Shown: piece by piece, positions 36,217 to 45,860 of the stretch
How the letters are laid out: each line of letters begins with the position of its first letter
Numbering within the stretch: the first letter of the stretch is position 1
Source of the DNA: Bacteroidales bacterium
GTDB taxonomy: Bacteria > Bacteroidota > Bacteroidia > Bacteroidales > F082
Reading direction: 5' to 3'
Assembly (NCBI GenBank): GCA_021647205.1
Contig: JAKIVD010000019.1
Span: forward strand, 1 to 64,000
Length of the DNA stretch: 64,000 bases
Position numbers and translations under genes: made by a program
The notes under the pieces: generated by a model
What the model was told of the DNA's origin: nothing
Database searches by the model: none
The model's input: the letters and a program-made list of their open reading frames with translations, nothing else

Positions 36217-36849
36217 ATGAAAAAGTTTCTTGTTTTGGCTTTGGTTTCTCTCCTGTTCAGCGGACTGCCCGGCTGCAAAAAAACGGAAACCAACAACTAC
36301 ACGCCAGGTGCGAATAAAGATAAGTACAAAGGCACGGCAATTGTCGTGATCAGGTACTACGAGTACAATCCTTACACAGGCCAGGATGAATTTATTGAGG
36401 AAAAAGAATACCATTACAAAACCTCTGTTTTCATTAATCCACCGATGGTTCTGGATGGAGTTTCCGAAACCAATGCCTTTGGTTTGCAGATCTATCCCGA
36501 CCGCAGCGGCAACGAAAGCGAAGAAGGCCATGTAGACTTTAGTTCCTGCATTATTGTGAACGATATTCTGGTAGGTAAGGTCTTGCTACAGTACTGGAAC
36601 TATTCACTGAACGGTGACAAGATTTCAGGAACACTGACTGACAATCACATTGCCGAATCTGCCGCCTCCAATATTCTGTGGGCCTGGGATGAGGTCGCGG
36701 GCATTAAAATGATCATGCCGTTTTACATGGCCAACGGGACTAGTCTTACGGGGACGATAAGCGCACATGCCGTGGAACTTACCATCTCAGGTCAGTCAAC
36801 CGACACCTACCGGAAATTCACCTGCACTATTAATGCCGTTTCGCAGTAA
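36217..36849 (+). CDS. Hypothetical lipoprotein
   Basis: A 210-residue protein with a typical lipoprotein signal (SGLPGCKK, cysteine near residue 20). The mature part is beta-rich with no domain I recognise (VVIRYYEYNPYTGQDEF, LLQYWNYSLNGDKISGTLTDN). The last third is probably an immunoglobulin-like or lipocalin-like sandwich. It stands alone with no functional clue. Confidence 0.75.
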   Translation: MKKFLVLALVSLLFSGLPGCKKTETNNYTPGANKDKYKGTAIVVIRYYEYNPYTGQDEFIEEKEYHYKTSVFINPPMVLDGVSETNAFGLQIYPDRSGNESEEGHVDFSSCIIVNDILVGKVLLQYWNYSLNGDKISGTLTDNHIAESAASNILWAWDEVAGIKMIMPFYMANGTSLTGTISAHAVELTISGQSTDTYRKFTCTINAVSQ

Positions 36850-36908
36850 AAGGTTTGGTTGCAGATGGGTTCTTAAAAATTTTGTCTCCTCACTTTCCGG
36901 TTGTTTGT

Positions 36909-36916
36909 TAGCTTTG
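36909..36916 (+). promoter_or_regulatory. -7 box of the GT9 gene
   Basis: TAGCTTTG fits TAnnTTTG. Transcription would start near 36922, just ahead of the TTG at 36932. This rules out starts further up in the same frame, which would overlap the lipoprotein gene. Confidence 0.5.
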
Positions 36917-36931
36917 CATCAAACATTTTTA

Positions 36932-37924
36932 TTGAAAAAAATCCTCCTCATACGTTTCAGTTCCATCGGCGATATTGTGTTAACCACACCGGTGGTCAGG
37001 GCATTGAAAAAGCAATTGGATTGCCAGTTGCATGTCCTTACAAAAAAGCAGTATGCCGGTATTTACCAACACAATCCCCATGTGGACAAGGTGCATTATT
37101 TTGAGAAAGAGCTGTCGGAAGTATATCCTGATTTGAAAAAACAGCAATTTGATTTTGTCGTCGATTTGCAAAAAAACCTGCGCTCTTTGAAAGTCAGACG
37201 CGCATTGAAACAGCCGTCGGCTTCTTTTCCCAAATTGAACAAACAAAAGTGGCTGCTGGTGAATTTTAAAATCAACAAGTTGCCCGGCGTACATATTGTT
37301 GACCGGTATTTTGAAGCTGTCAAATCCTTTGGCGTAACAAACGATAACAAAGGACTGGATTATTTTATACCGGACGAAGCACACGTAAACCCTTATGAGA
37401 TTGACCCCCGTTTCGACAAAGAATTCATTGCCTTTGCCATCGGTGGCCAGCATTTCACCAAAATGATGCCTGCCGGGAAAGTAGCTTCCCTGGTGTCAAG
37501 AATTAATTTCCCGGTGGTTTTGCTGGGGGGAAAAGAAGATGCTGAAAAGGGGGTGGAAATCAAAAAATTGAGTCATAACGCCATTATTTTAAATGCTGCC
37601 GGAAAACTTTCACTGGACCAATCAGCCTCCATGATCAGGCAAGCCGCCGTTGTGCTGACCAATGATACGGGATTGATGCACATTGCTGCTGCTTTCCATA
37701 AAAAGATTGTCAGTTTTTGGGGAAATACCGTCCCTGCTTTTGGGATGTCCCCATATTTTCCGGGTTTTGGGGAACGCTCACATATTTCTGAAGTGCCAGG
37801 TTTGAGATGCCGGCCTTGTAGTAAACTGGGGTATAAAAAATGCCCGAAAAAACATTTCAAATGTATGACAGAACAGGATGAAGATTTGATTGTGCAGAAA
37901 ACGCTTGCGCTTATTGGGGAATAA
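36932..37924 (+). CDS. Family 9 glycosyltransferase (heptosyltransferase-like)
   Basis: Starting at TTG 36932 the protein has 330 residues and opens KKILLIRFSSIGDIVLTTPVVRAL, the standard N-terminus of the family. The donor-binding half has FAIGGQHFTKMMP, LLGGKEDAEKG, and the diagnostic VVLTNDTGLMHIAAAFHKKIVSFWG. It transfers a heptose or similar sugar in LPS core assembly at the cytoplasmic face of the inner membrane. The frame is open back to 36767 but that part overlaps the lipoprotein gene and has no family similarity. Confidence 0.92.
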   Translation: MKKILLIRFSSIGDIVLTTPVVRALKKQLDCQLHVLTKKQYAGIYQHNPHVDKVHYFEKELSEVYPDLKKQQFDFVVDLQKNLRSLKVRRALKQPSASFPKLNKQKWLLVNFKINKLPGVHIVDRYFEAVKSFGVTNDNKGLDYFIPDEAHVNPYEIDPRFDKEFIAFAIGGQHFTKMMPAGKVASLVSRINFPVVLLGGKEDAEKGVEIKKLSHNAIILNAAGKLSLDQSASMIRQAAVVLTNDTGLMHIAAAFHKKIVSFWGNTVPAFGMSPYFPGFGERSHISEVPGLRCRPCSKLGYKKCPKKHFKCMTEQDEDLIVQKTLALIGE

Positions 37925-38054
37925 ACAATCCCAGGCCTTTGCTAAAACCAGAAAAGCTGTCACCCTGAGCTCGCCCCGGCGCAGGTACCCCCTTACTCAG
38001 AAGCACAAAACCCAATGTTTCGCACAGGTCTTAGTTCAGATGATGTGGAATTGC

Positions 38055-38062
38055 TACTTTTG
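38055..38062 (+). promoter_or_regulatory. -7 box five bases before the DAHP synthase start codon
   Basis: TACTTTTG at 38055-38062, with TTAG 20 bases upstream as a weak -33 element. The ATG is at 38068, so the mRNA is predicted to be leaderless or nearly so. Confidence 0.55.
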
Positions 38063-38067
38063 CCGCG

Positions 38068-39177
38068 ATGAGCAGCGACATTGACATTTTCCCTTTACAG
38101 GACTGGTTGCCGACCGGTGGCAAACCACTAGTTATTGCTGGCCCGTGCAGTGCCGAAAGCGAAATGCAACTTTTGCGCACGGCCCGTGAGATAGCAACAA
38201 TTCCTGCCGTAAAAGTTTTTCGGGCAGGTATCTGGAAACCACGCACAAGGCCCGGCGAATTTGAAGGTGTGGGGGAAGAAGGCCTTCGATGGCTCGAAGA
38301 GGTAAAAAAACAAACCGGCCTCCTGACCGCAGTTGAAGTTGCCAAACCCGCACACGTTGAACTGGCATTGAAGCACAATGTTGACATACTCTGGCTGGGT
38401 GCACGAACGGTGGTCAACCCGTTCAATGTACAGGAAATTGCCGACGCTATCAAAGGCCACGATGTTCCGGTGATGGTGAAAAATCCGCTGAACCCCGATG
38501 TGAAACTCTGGCTGGGCGCCATCGAGCGTATTCATGCCGTCGGCATCCGGAAAATCATCGCCATCCACCGTGGATTCCACTATTTTGAAAAATCACCTTT
38601 TCGCAATGCGCCCATGTGGGAAATCCCCATCGAACTCAAGTCCATCCTGCTTTCCGTCCCCATTATTATTGACCCGAGCCATATTTGTGGACAAAGGGAC
38701 CTGTTACAACCGGTGGCACAAAAAGCACTTGACCTGGAGATGGACGGGCTTATCATAGAAAGCCATTTTGACCCCGGGCATGCACTTACCGATGCCGCGC
38801 AACAGATTACCCCAAAAGAACTGGAAGAACTGCTCGGTAAATTGGTGAGCCGCAGAAAAAGTGGGAATATCGACTTCCAAAACAAACTGGAAAGCTTGCG
38901 CACCGAGATTGACAAACTGGATGGGGAACTGCTTCAGATTCTCGGTAAACGGATGGAAATTATTGATGAAATTGGTTTGTACAAAAAAGAAAACGACATC
39001 ACCATTTTGCAGATGAAGCGCTGGGCGGGCATTATCCGCGACCGTCTTTCAATAGGTACCCACCTGGGGCTTGGCGAAGGATTCCTGAAAAAACTTTTAA
39101 ACGTTATCCACAAGGAATCGCTGCAAAGACAGACGGATATTTTCATGCAGGCGGACAGGAAAAAAACGAAAGTATGA
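38068..39177 (+). CDS. Bifunctional 3-deoxy-7-phosphoheptulonate synthase/chorismate mutase
   Basis: A 369-residue fusion. Residues 1-265 are a class I beta DAHP synthase (IAGPCSAESEMQL, KVFRAGIWKPRTRPG, AIHRGFHYFEKS, PIIIDPSHICGQRDL), which condenses phosphoenolpyruvate and erythrose 4-phosphate. Residues about 275-369 are an AroQ-type chorismate mutase (LRTEIDKLDGELLQILGKRMEII, then RDRLSIGTHLGLGEGFLKKLL), which makes prephenate. The order synthase-mutase is the one usual in Bacteroidota. The mutase domain probably also confers feedback control on the synthase. The gene stands alone, convergent with corA. Confidence 0.96.
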   Translation: MSSDIDIFPLQDWLPTGGKPLVIAGPCSAESEMQLLRTAREIATIPAVKVFRAGIWKPRTRPGEFEGVGEEGLRWLEEVKKQTGLLTAVEVAKPAHVELALKHNVDILWLGARTVVNPFNVQEIADAIKGHDVPVMVKNPLNPDVKLWLGAIERIHAVGIRKIIAIHRGFHYFEKSPFRNAPMWEIPIELKSILLSVPIIIDPSHICGQRDLLQPVAQKALDLEMDGLIIESHFDPGHALTDAAQQITPKELEELLGKLVSRRKSGNIDFQNKLESLRTEIDKLDGELLQILGKRMEIIDEIGLYKKENDITILQMKRWAGIIRDRLSIGTHLGLGEGFLKKLLNVIHKESLQRQTDIFMQADRKKTKV

Positions 39178-39228
39178 AAAGGTACGGAAGACCTTTCTTT
39201 AAGAAACCCCCAACCAACTGTCCACAAC

Positions 39229-40137
39229 CTACATCCACTTTTTACGCCGGAAATAAGCAAACATGCTGGCACCCACGACTACCATCACCGATATGATGAC
39301 CCAAAAAGCAGTGGGGTTCTTTTCCAGCGGCAAGCTGACATTCATTCCGTAAAGGCCGGTTAAAAAAGTAAGAGGAAGAATAATTGAAGAGATCAGCGTG
39401 AGGATTTTCATGATCTCGTTGGTTTTGTTGGCCTGAAGCGAATCGAAGGTCGTTGACAACCCGTTAATCAGTTCGCCGTAGTCTTCGGTCATGTCCCACA
39501 TTTTGTTGTAGTAGTCGAGGATGTTTCCCCAGTAATCTTCCATGTTGTCGGCAAAACCCTGTACCGAACCCGATTCAAATTTGTTAAATACCCGCAGTTG
39601 GGGTTTGAGCATGGTATTTAAAAGAATAATATTTTTGCGTGTAACCGAAAGGCGTTCAATAATTCTTGTGGGTTTTCCGCTGAACAGTTCACGGTTGATC
39701 AATTCGAGCTCCAAACCCACTTTACGCAGCAGGAAAAGGGTTTCGTACATTATTTTTTCGAGTAAGAGGTAGAGCAGCGCATCCGAAGTGCCGATTTCAA
39801 AATCCTCGCCACGTTTTTCCTGTGCCAGGGCTTCAGCAAACAAATTGTCCACAATCCAGTGCGATTTCCCAACCGTAATAATGAAATCTTCGCCCCAGAA
39901 TATTTTTACTTCACGTGTTTTAATGAATCGGTTGTCGCGGTCGAAAACCGGAAAATGAAGGATGAGGAAATAGTAGTCGTCATATTCGTCAATTTTGGAA
40001 CGCTGGTTGGCCTGGCGGCAGTCTTCAATGTCGAGCTGGTGAAAGTGGTAGGTGTTTTCCAGGTGCTCGAAATCCTGCTCGGTAGGGGACTTAATGTTCA
40101 GCCACCGCAGCCGTCCTATTTTAATGGTTTCGATCAT
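39229..40137 (-). CDS. corA: CorA-family magnesium/cobalt transporter
   Basis: A 302-residue inner-membrane channel protein: a large cytoplasmic N-terminal domain, a long helix, and two C-terminal membrane helices at about 240-262 and 275-295. The selectivity motif GMN (264-266, YGMN) lies between them, and a basic tail RRKKWM ends the protein. It works as a pentamer importing magnesium. There is no divergent partner gene; the next gene starts 457 bases away. Confidence 0.96.
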   Translation of the reverse strand: MIETIKIGRLRWLNIKSPTEQDFEHLENTYHFHQLDIEDCRQANQRSKIDEYDDYYFLILHFPVFDRDNRFIKTREVKIFWGEDFIITVGKSHWIVDNLFAEALAQEKRGEDFEIGTSDALLYLLLEKIMYETLFLLRKVGLELELINRELFSGKPTRIIERLSVTRKNIILLNTMLKPQLRVFNKFESGSVQGFADNMEDYWGNILDYYNKMWDMTEDYGELINGLSTTFDSLQANKTNEIMKILTLISSIILPLTFLTGLYGMNVSLPLEKNPTAFWVIISVMVVVGASMFAYFRRKKWM

Positions 40138-40594
40138 CGTCTTTTTCCCCTTCCTGTTTTTATTGAGATTCTTATACCGGCTAACTGCTCAGGTCAACAA
40201 GCCATCGCGGCTATTTAGGCCTTATTTCAGCGCCTGAATGCAATCCCCAAAAGTAAAAAATATTTTCAGTGGCTTACGTTTGAAGCAATAAAAAAGCCAG
40301 GTCGGGTTTTACTTCGCCAGGCTGACAGGTTTTTCTGTTTTGGAAAAAGATGAAGGCAGCCTGAGGCTTAAATAATATATTTGACCATAAGGCAAAAAAA
40401 ACGGTCACAATCTGATTTTATAATCTATACAGGTTCGCTGGTTGTAAGATGGAAACCCGTCCTGAAAAACCAAAAGAGCTGTTTCTTGCCCACGCACCGG
40501 ATTAATCGTAATTTTGAAAAATCATGAAAAGGCGGACTTTGTAAATGGGAACCTTTCAATAATCGGTGATTCAAAAACATTTAGCACATATTTA
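40138..40594. other. 457-bp intergenic region
   Basis: Divergent gap between corA and the O-antigen ligase gene. It holds the promoter of the latter (40485-40516) and a leader of about 70 bases. I see no other gene or repeat in it. Confidence 0.55.
40485..40516 (+). promoter_or_regulatory. Promoter of the O-antigen ligase-like gene
   Basis: CTTG (40485-40488), 20 bases, TAATTTTG (40509-40516). The frame's first TTG codon (40514) lies inside the -7 box, so the ATG at 40595 is the likely start. Confidence 0.6.
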
Positions 40595-42715
40595 ATGAGT
40601 ACGCAGAAAAAATTACCCGATAGTTACCAAACCCCCGGAGAAAAAATACGGCTGCGCGGCAGCCTGGCCTTTTTTGTTTATTGTCTGCTGCTCATCCCTT
40701 TTGTGAACCTGAACACTTTAATTGACCCTGCTTTATCCTCAAAATTTACGGCTTTGGCTGTCGGGTTGCTTGTTTTTATTGTATGGTATTCTTTCAGCCT
40801 CCTGCGGGACAAATCCCACATCGACTTCCGCTTCATAAAAACCCCTGTTTTCCTTTTCCTTTTCTTGTTTGTCATCTTCTCTTGTTTATCCATTTTCAAG
40901 GCGGTCAACCTGTCAGAGGCTGTTGTCTGTTTTTTGAAAAATGGTGTCTTCTTTGTCTTTTTTGCATTCACAACACTTGTGTTGGTCAACAACAAAGTCC
41001 CACTTTCGGCAATCACGAAGATAGTCGTTGTATTTTCTTCATTGATCATTGCGATTGGCCTGTTTCAGACCCTAAATGTAATGGTACACGAAGCGCTGAC
41101 TGATGCCAGTACCAAAGTTGTCAAGGCTGTTTTTATGAACAAGAACCTGTATTCCCAGATGCTTTATCTGACACTTCCGTTTAATTTATACGGTATTTTT
41201 GCTTTCCGTACAAAGTGGAAAACCTGGAGTACTGTGAACAGCCTGCTCATCCTCGTAGTGATCACACTGCTCATTACCAGGTCGGTTTGGCTGGCGCTCA
41301 TTGTTTCGTCTTTTGCAACGATGGCTTTTGTCGGCATCTACAATATTAAAAGGGACAACAAGCTGGTGGTATTTGGGGGTAAGCGGGTGAAAGCACTCCT
41401 TTTGGCAGGAAGCACAATCACCATTACCCTGTTGATAATTGCAGCATCAGGGGGCTTTACAGATCCAAAAGGGATGATGAACAAAAAAATGACTTCCAGC
41501 GAGGCCCGCCTTGTCATGTGGCAAAAATCCCTGGCAATGTTTGCCGACCATCCGTTTTTTGGTGTTGGCGGCGGAAATTGGAAAGTGCAAATTCCCAATT
41601 ACGGCGTTTACAACGACATAAAAATACGGAATAAAAAACGCTTTCAACGGCCCCACAACGATTACCTGTGGATACTTACCGAAAACGGGACCTTGGGCTT
41701 TCTGGCTTTTCTATCGGTATTTATCATCAGTTTGTTTTACCTGTTCAGGATAATTGATGAATCCCAGAACAAGGAAGACAGGATGTTTTATCTGCTCATG
41801 TTTTCCGGACTTGTCGGATATATGGTTTTTTCCTTTTTCAGCTATCCGGGAGAACGGGCGGAAACAAGCATTTATCTGTTTTTCCTGCTGTCACTTGTTA
41901 CGGCAAAATACCATCAGCTACGGGTCGGGGCCGAAAAAAGCACTTCTGCCAAAGTATGGTTATTTATGGCTTCCCCACTGGTTCTGGTTTTACTGGCTGC
42001 TTCTTATGTGGGAATTATCAGGATAAAAGCCGAAGGCCATACACGACTGGCAATAAATGCTTTGCATACCAACCGCTTTGAAACCACCATCAGGGAAATT
42101 GATAAAGGCTACACCTGGTTTTACGGGATGGACCCCACGGCCACACCTTTGTTATGGTACAAAGGCCTGGCCAACTTCAGGAAAGGCAATACCGATAAAG
42201 CCCTGAAAAACTTTCTGGGGGCCTCCGTCATAAACCCTTTTCACAGCCACACCTACAACAGCATAGGCATACTTTACGCAACCAAAGGCCGTTTTGTTAA
42301 AGCGAAAGAAAACTTTTTGAAATCGCTGGAACTGCGGCCTTATTCGAGTGAAACACTGATCAACCTGGCCAAAATTTATATTCAGGACGAGCAATTTGAG
42401 AAAGCTTTTGAAGAACTCAAAAAGATCGATCCCAAATCAAAAAATAAATCTTTCAAAATAAACATGGTCAGGGTACTTGAATACAAGGTTGACCGGTTGG
42501 CCGACAGCATTCAGGAAGCAACATTACATGATTACCTTTTAAGTTTAAAAGCGTCGAAGCCGAATACTTTGGCAGTTTATCAATCATCAGTAAAAGAAGA
42601 ACGCTCGTTTGAGTCACAGTTTTTAAGGGCTGCTGCGCGCAGCCTCATCGGGTCCGACAGTACCTTAAGCCAAAGCCAACGGAAGTTGTTGAACACTTAC
42701 TTAAACGTGGATTAA
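40595..42715 (+). CDS. O-antigen ligase/polymerase family membrane protein with TPR tail
   Basis: From ATG 40595 the protein has 706 residues. About ten membrane helices fill residues 20-460. The Wzy_C/O-antigen ligase signature is the periplasmic segment HPFFGVGGGNWKVQIPNYG with RPHNDYLWILTENGTLGF. Residues about 500-640 hold tetratricopeptide repeats (LANFRKGNTDKALKNFLGAS, LYATKGRFVKAKENFLKSLE, LAKIYIQDEQFEKAFEELKK). It probably joins or polymerises a glycan on an undecaprenyl or lipid A acceptor at the periplasmic face. Other surface-glycan genes of the window are 4 kb or more away. Confidence 0.9.
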   Translation: MSTQKKLPDSYQTPGEKIRLRGSLAFFVYCLLLIPFVNLNTLIDPALSSKFTALAVGLLVFIVWYSFSLLRDKSHIDFRFIKTPVFLFLFLFVIFSCLSIFKAVNLSEAVVCFLKNGVFFVFFAFTTLVLVNNKVPLSAITKIVVVFSSLIIAIGLFQTLNVMVHEALTDASTKVVKAVFMNKNLYSQMLYLTLPFNLYGIFAFRTKWKTWSTVNSLLILVVITLLITRSVWLALIVSSFATMAFVGIYNIKRDNKLVVFGGKRVKALLLAGSTITITLLIIAASGGFTDPKGMMNKKMTSSEARLVMWQKSLAMFADHPFFGVGGGNWKVQIPNYGVYNDIKIRNKKRFQRPHNDYLWILTENGTLGFLAFLSVFIISLFYLFRIIDESQNKEDRMFYLLMFSGLVGYMVFSFFSYPGERAETSIYLFFLLSLVTAKYHQLRVGAEKSTSAKVWLFMASPLVLVLLAASYVGIIRIKAEGHTRLAINALHTNRFETTIREIDKGYTWFYGMDPTATPLLWYKGLANFRKGNTDKALKNFLGASVINPFHSHTYNSIGILYATKGRFVKAKENFLKSLELRPYSSETLINLAKIYIQDEQFEKAFEELKKIDPKSKNKSFKINMVRVLEYKVDRLADSIQEATLHDYLLSLKASKPNTLAVYQSSVKEERSFESQFLRAAARSLIGSDSTLSQSQRKLLNTYLNVD

Positions 42716-43045
42716 ATGCCCTTCCCCCTTTGTTTCTGTTGAAGTAACGGAAAGCGAAAACACGGCCTGGAAAAAAGCATTTGCTTTTTGAAGTTTTTTT
42801 TTGTATGTTTGCCAAATCGGTAACAACAAGCACAACAAACAAACCGGTAACAAGCAAGTAATTGTAATTTAGGGTAACACAAAATTGTCGGCCCGGTAGT
42901 TCATCAACCGGGTTTGTGTACAGACATTTTCGTGTGAACGGAATTGACAATTCTGTGTACAAAAAGCAAACCTTTTTACAATTACGAAGTATAAGGACAG
43001 GAAAGCCGGTTTTTTTGGCTTGATGACCCGGGAAAAACAAACAAA
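42716..43045. other. 330-bp intergenic region with a strong promoter
   Basis: Contains the promoter at 42780-42811 and a leader of about 230 bases before the DUF5723 gene. I recognise no structured RNA in the leader, but its length is unusual for this window. Confidence 0.55.
42780..42811 (+). promoter_or_regulatory. Consensus Bacteroidota promoter
   Basis: TTTG (42780-42783), 20 bases, TATGTTTG (42804-42811): a perfect match to TTTG-N20-TAnnTTTG, the best in the window. Confidence 0.75.
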
Positions 43046-44536
43046 ATGAAAAGGTTGAGGTTGAAAATATCTCAGGTAGTTTTAGCACTTCTATTTTGTG
43101 TTTCTTCTACACTTAACGGCCAGGAGATGCTGGGCCTTGTATTCAGCGATTACAGTGGTATTTCCTCGGCAGCCATTAATCCGGCACGCCTGACCGGAAC
43201 AAAGGTTTACCTCGATATTGATATCATCAGCGGGAATGTTTCCCTTGCCAACAACATGTTTTATTTTGGGCGTGAGAACAAGACGATTCAAAAGACGCTC
43301 CGGGTTGATGACAGTATTTTTTATAACGGCAATTACCGATGGGGCAGGACGTTTAATTATTACGACAACACCCGCGACAAATATTTCTCATCCGGCCTGC
43401 GCCTGACAGGGCCGTCAATAATGCTTCAAAACGGACGGCATGCTTTTGGTATATCCACAGCTTTCAATTCATTTCATGCGGGGAACAACATTCCTTATAC
43501 CGTACCCATCACTTTCTACGAAGGATTGTCCGTTCCAGAGTACTACGATGTAGAGTTTAACAATGGTGATTACAGCATTGTCAGCATGTCCTGGTCTGAG
43601 ATCGGATTAAATTATGCTTACGATTTTTACAACTACTTTGGTAACAGGATTACTTTCGGGCTTTCTGTACAAGCCCTGTTTGGTTACGAAGGGGGTTATG
43701 CCAATATCCGAAATTCGAATTATGTTATTCACGATGCGAGTACTGTTGATTTTAAGAACTTCGATGCGGAGCTTGCTTATGCCCTTCCGGTGAGTTACGG
43801 CAACGAACTGGCCACAGATTTCAGGCCCGTGGTAAAAGGTTATGGTGTGGGCTTTGACCTCGGTATGGTTTTTACAAAATTGAAGTCAACTTACACTTAC
43901 GAAGGGGGACACAAACTCTGTGAAAAACCCTATGATGATTACCTTTACAAAATAGGCATTTCCGTACTCGATATCGGTGGTATTACTTTCACAAAGGATG
44001 CTGAACTACATCAGTTCAACAATGTAAGCAAGTACTGGGAGGAATTTGACACCATCAATTTCAGGGGGATTAAAGATGCCGTACAAATCTACAGCAGGGG
44101 GTTTTACGGCGACTCCGATGCCAGCTACTCTGGTGACAGGATCAGGGTAAACCTGCCGGCAACCATCAGTCTGCAATTTGATTACCATTTGCGGGAGAAA
44201 CTTTACCTTTCCGCTTTGTGGATGCACCCTTTAAGGTTCAACCCGCGAACACTGTGGCGGCCCGCCCAGCTGGCTTTTGTCCCGCGTTACGAAACCCGTT
44301 ATTTTAGTGTAAGCTTACCTTTATCCATCTACAATTATGCCGAACCCCGGCTGGGCCTCGCGGTAAGAATCTATTCTTTGACCGTCGGGACCGAACGACT
44401 GGGCTCGCTCATGGGAATCTCTGATTTTAACGGGATGGATTTTTATTTCTCAATCCGTTTTAATATCACCAAGGGCGCTTGCCTGAGTTATAACCGTGGC
44501 GCCTGCTCCAACTCAAGGTTCGGGAGCGATTGGTAG
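43046..44536 (+). CDS. DUF5723 family outer-membrane protein
   Basis: A 496-residue exported protein with a signal peptide ending LNGQE near residue 27. It continues with the FSDYSGISSAAINPARLTG segment typical of Bacteroidota outer-membrane barrels of the DUF5723 type, then many amphipathic beta strands (GRHAFGISTAFNSFHAG, YRIVSM-like strands, RITFGLSVQALFGYEGG). The C-terminus, FNITKGACLSYNRGACSNSRFG, resembles OmpA-less relatives. Function unknown; probably a beta-barrel linked to envelope or T9SS biology. It is followed by the thrombospondin-C/PKD gene. Confidence 0.8.
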   Translation: MKRLRLKISQVVLALLFCVSSTLNGQEMLGLVFSDYSGISSAAINPARLTGTKVYLDIDIISGNVSLANNMFYFGRENKTIQKTLRVDDSIFYNGNYRWGRTFNYYDNTRDKYFSSGLRLTGPSIMLQNGRHAFGISTAFNSFHAGNNIPYTVPITFYEGLSVPEYYDVEFNNGDYSIVSMSWSEIGLNYAYDFYNYFGNRITFGLSVQALFGYEGGYANIRNSNYVIHDASTVDFKNFDAELAYALPVSYGNELATDFRPVVKGYGVGFDLGMVFTKLKSTYTYEGGHKLCEKPYDDYLYKIGISVLDIGGITFTKDAELHQFNNVSKYWEEFDTINFRGIKDAVQIYSRGFYGDSDASYSGDRIRVNLPATISLQFDYHLREKLYLSALWMHPLRFNPRTLWRPAQLAFVPRYETRYFSVSLPLSIYNYAEPRLGLAVRIYSLTVGTERLGSLMGISDFNGMDFYFSIRFNITKGACLSYNRGACSNSRFGSDW

Positions 44537-44655
44537 GTAGAATTACCAGTGCATAAAGTACCTGACATTTGCGAGCAGCTTGGTAGTTTTCCTGCATCAG
44601 CAGACAATGAAGTCTTACCAAGCAACTTTTTACCTCTCTTTGGCGTCTTTAAAAA

Positions 44656-45858
44656 ATGAAACGACGTGTCATCAGCCAAATCTTCAGGAAAGCATTGCTA
44701 TGCTCAGTTGCGATTGCCTGTATTTACTCAGCAGCTTTCAGCCAGCAATGTGAAACGGCCTTCGATTTTACCGAATGGTCATTGGAGGGCACAGCCGATG
44801 GCGACTGGCAGGTGGCAGGCCCCAATGATGTCGTCAACACCAGCTATATTTTACCGGCCACTTTTTTTGTCAATAAACAGAAATTGATTAATGTTTTCAT
44901 CAAGGGGACAATGTCGGTTGAGACCGGTTCCGATGATGATTTTGTCGGTATTGTTTTCGGCTATCAAAACCCGAAAACGCTGGCCGATGACAATCAGTAT
45001 CAGTTTTATCTTTTCGGCTGGAAAGGGGGAACAGGAAGCCTTAACGGTTACCAGGCGAAAGAAGGTTTCAGGTTGTCTTTGTACAACGGCTTCATCAATA
45101 TGGCCGACCAGGAGAAATATTTCTGGGGGCAAGTTGAAAAATCACCGCAACGCCGCCTGTTCGATAAAAAATATGGTGATACACTTGGCTGGGTGAACAG
45201 CCGCGAGTATTTATTTGAATTGTTTTACTCTTCCAACCGAATCCGCATTTCGATTGACGGAAAAATGATTTTTGAACGTGAAGGATGTTTTCCCGCCGGG
45301 AAGTTCGGGTTTTACTGTATGTCGCAGACCCTGACCCGTTTTATGGATTTTACCTACCGGTCATTCATTGATTTTGTACCGCAACCGACATCTGTTTGTC
45401 CCGGTGAAAAAATTTATTTTAATGCTTTCGACCTGAACTGTTCGGTCTTGCCCGATTTCATCGAATCGATGAACTGGGATTTTGGGGATGGTCAGTCAGC
45501 TTCGGTCATCAACCCGGAGCATACCTATTCCGAAGCCGGTGAATACCGGGTTGAATTGATAGTTGACAAAACCGGCGGTTGTTCCGATACCATCATAAAA
45601 ACCGTGACGGTAAAACCGAAACCTACGGTAGATATTGGCGATGACACCCTTGTGCCCGCCTGTTCTTCCATCACCTTCGATGCCGGAAACCCCGGTTCAT
45701 CATATGCCTGGTCAGGCGGTCAGGTTTCGCAAGCTACCGAGTTGGCAGTAGGGAATACCGACACCCTTGTTTGGGTGGTGGTGGATAAAAATGGCTGCCT
45801 GGCCGGCGATACGCTTGCCGTTCAGGTAGAAGGAAACGATCTTCACCCGAACGGGTGA
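44656..45858 (+). CDS. Secreted thrombospondin-C-like and PKD domain protein, apparently cut short
   Basis: A 400-residue secreted protein with a signal peptide ending AAFSQQ near residue 31. Residues about 33-235 resemble the thrombospondin C-terminal (L-lectin-like jelly roll) domain: DDDFVGIVFGYQNP, QFYLFGWKGGTG, and GKFGFYCMSQTLTRFMDF match the animal family's DDYAGFIFGYQ and GRLGVFCFSQ segments. A PKD domain follows at about 245-320 (MNWDFGDGQSASVINPEHTY), then part of an Ig-like domain. The frame stops inside a perfect palindrome (45841-45860) and has no T9SS sorting domain, which relatives with this architecture normally carry. I judge the 3' part lost. Confidence 0.75.
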   Translation: MKRRVISQIFRKALLCSVAIACIYSAAFSQQCETAFDFTEWSLEGTADGDWQVAGPNDVVNTSYILPATFFVNKQKLINVFIKGTMSVETGSDDDFVGIVFGYQNPKTLADDNQYQFYLFGWKGGTGSLNGYQAKEGFRLSLYNGFINMADQEKYFWGQVEKSPQRRLFDKKYGDTLGWVNSREYLFELFYSSNRIRISIDGKMIFEREGCFPAGKFGFYCMSQTLTRFMDFTYRSFIDFVPQPTSVCPGEKIYFNAFDLNCSVLPDFIESMNWDFGDGQSASVINPEHTYSEAGEYRVELIVDKTGGCSDTIIKTVTVKPKPTVDIGDDTLVPACSSITFDAGNPGSSYAWSGGQVSQATELAVGNTDTLVWVVVDKNGCLAGDTLAVQVEGNDLHPNG

Positions 45859-45860
45859 AG
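45841..45860. repeat. Palindrome containing the stop codon of the PKD gene
   Basis: CTTCACCCG-AA-CGGGTGAAG is a perfect inverted repeat. The stop TGA of the PKD gene (45856-45858) is in its right arm. It may be a terminator or the end of an inserted palindromic element. The 246 bases that follow, up to the aldolase gene, contain no convincing gene. Confidence 0.65.

Noticed and set aside
36767-36931. N-terminal extension of the GT9 glycosyltransferase
   Set aside because: It overlaps the 3' end of the lipoprotein gene in another frame, has no family similarity, and a -7 box lies within it at 36909-36916.
42812-43045. Riboswitch in the long leader of the DUF5723 gene
   Set aside because: I could not match it to any riboswitch class by eye, and the gene is not of a kind usually so controlled.
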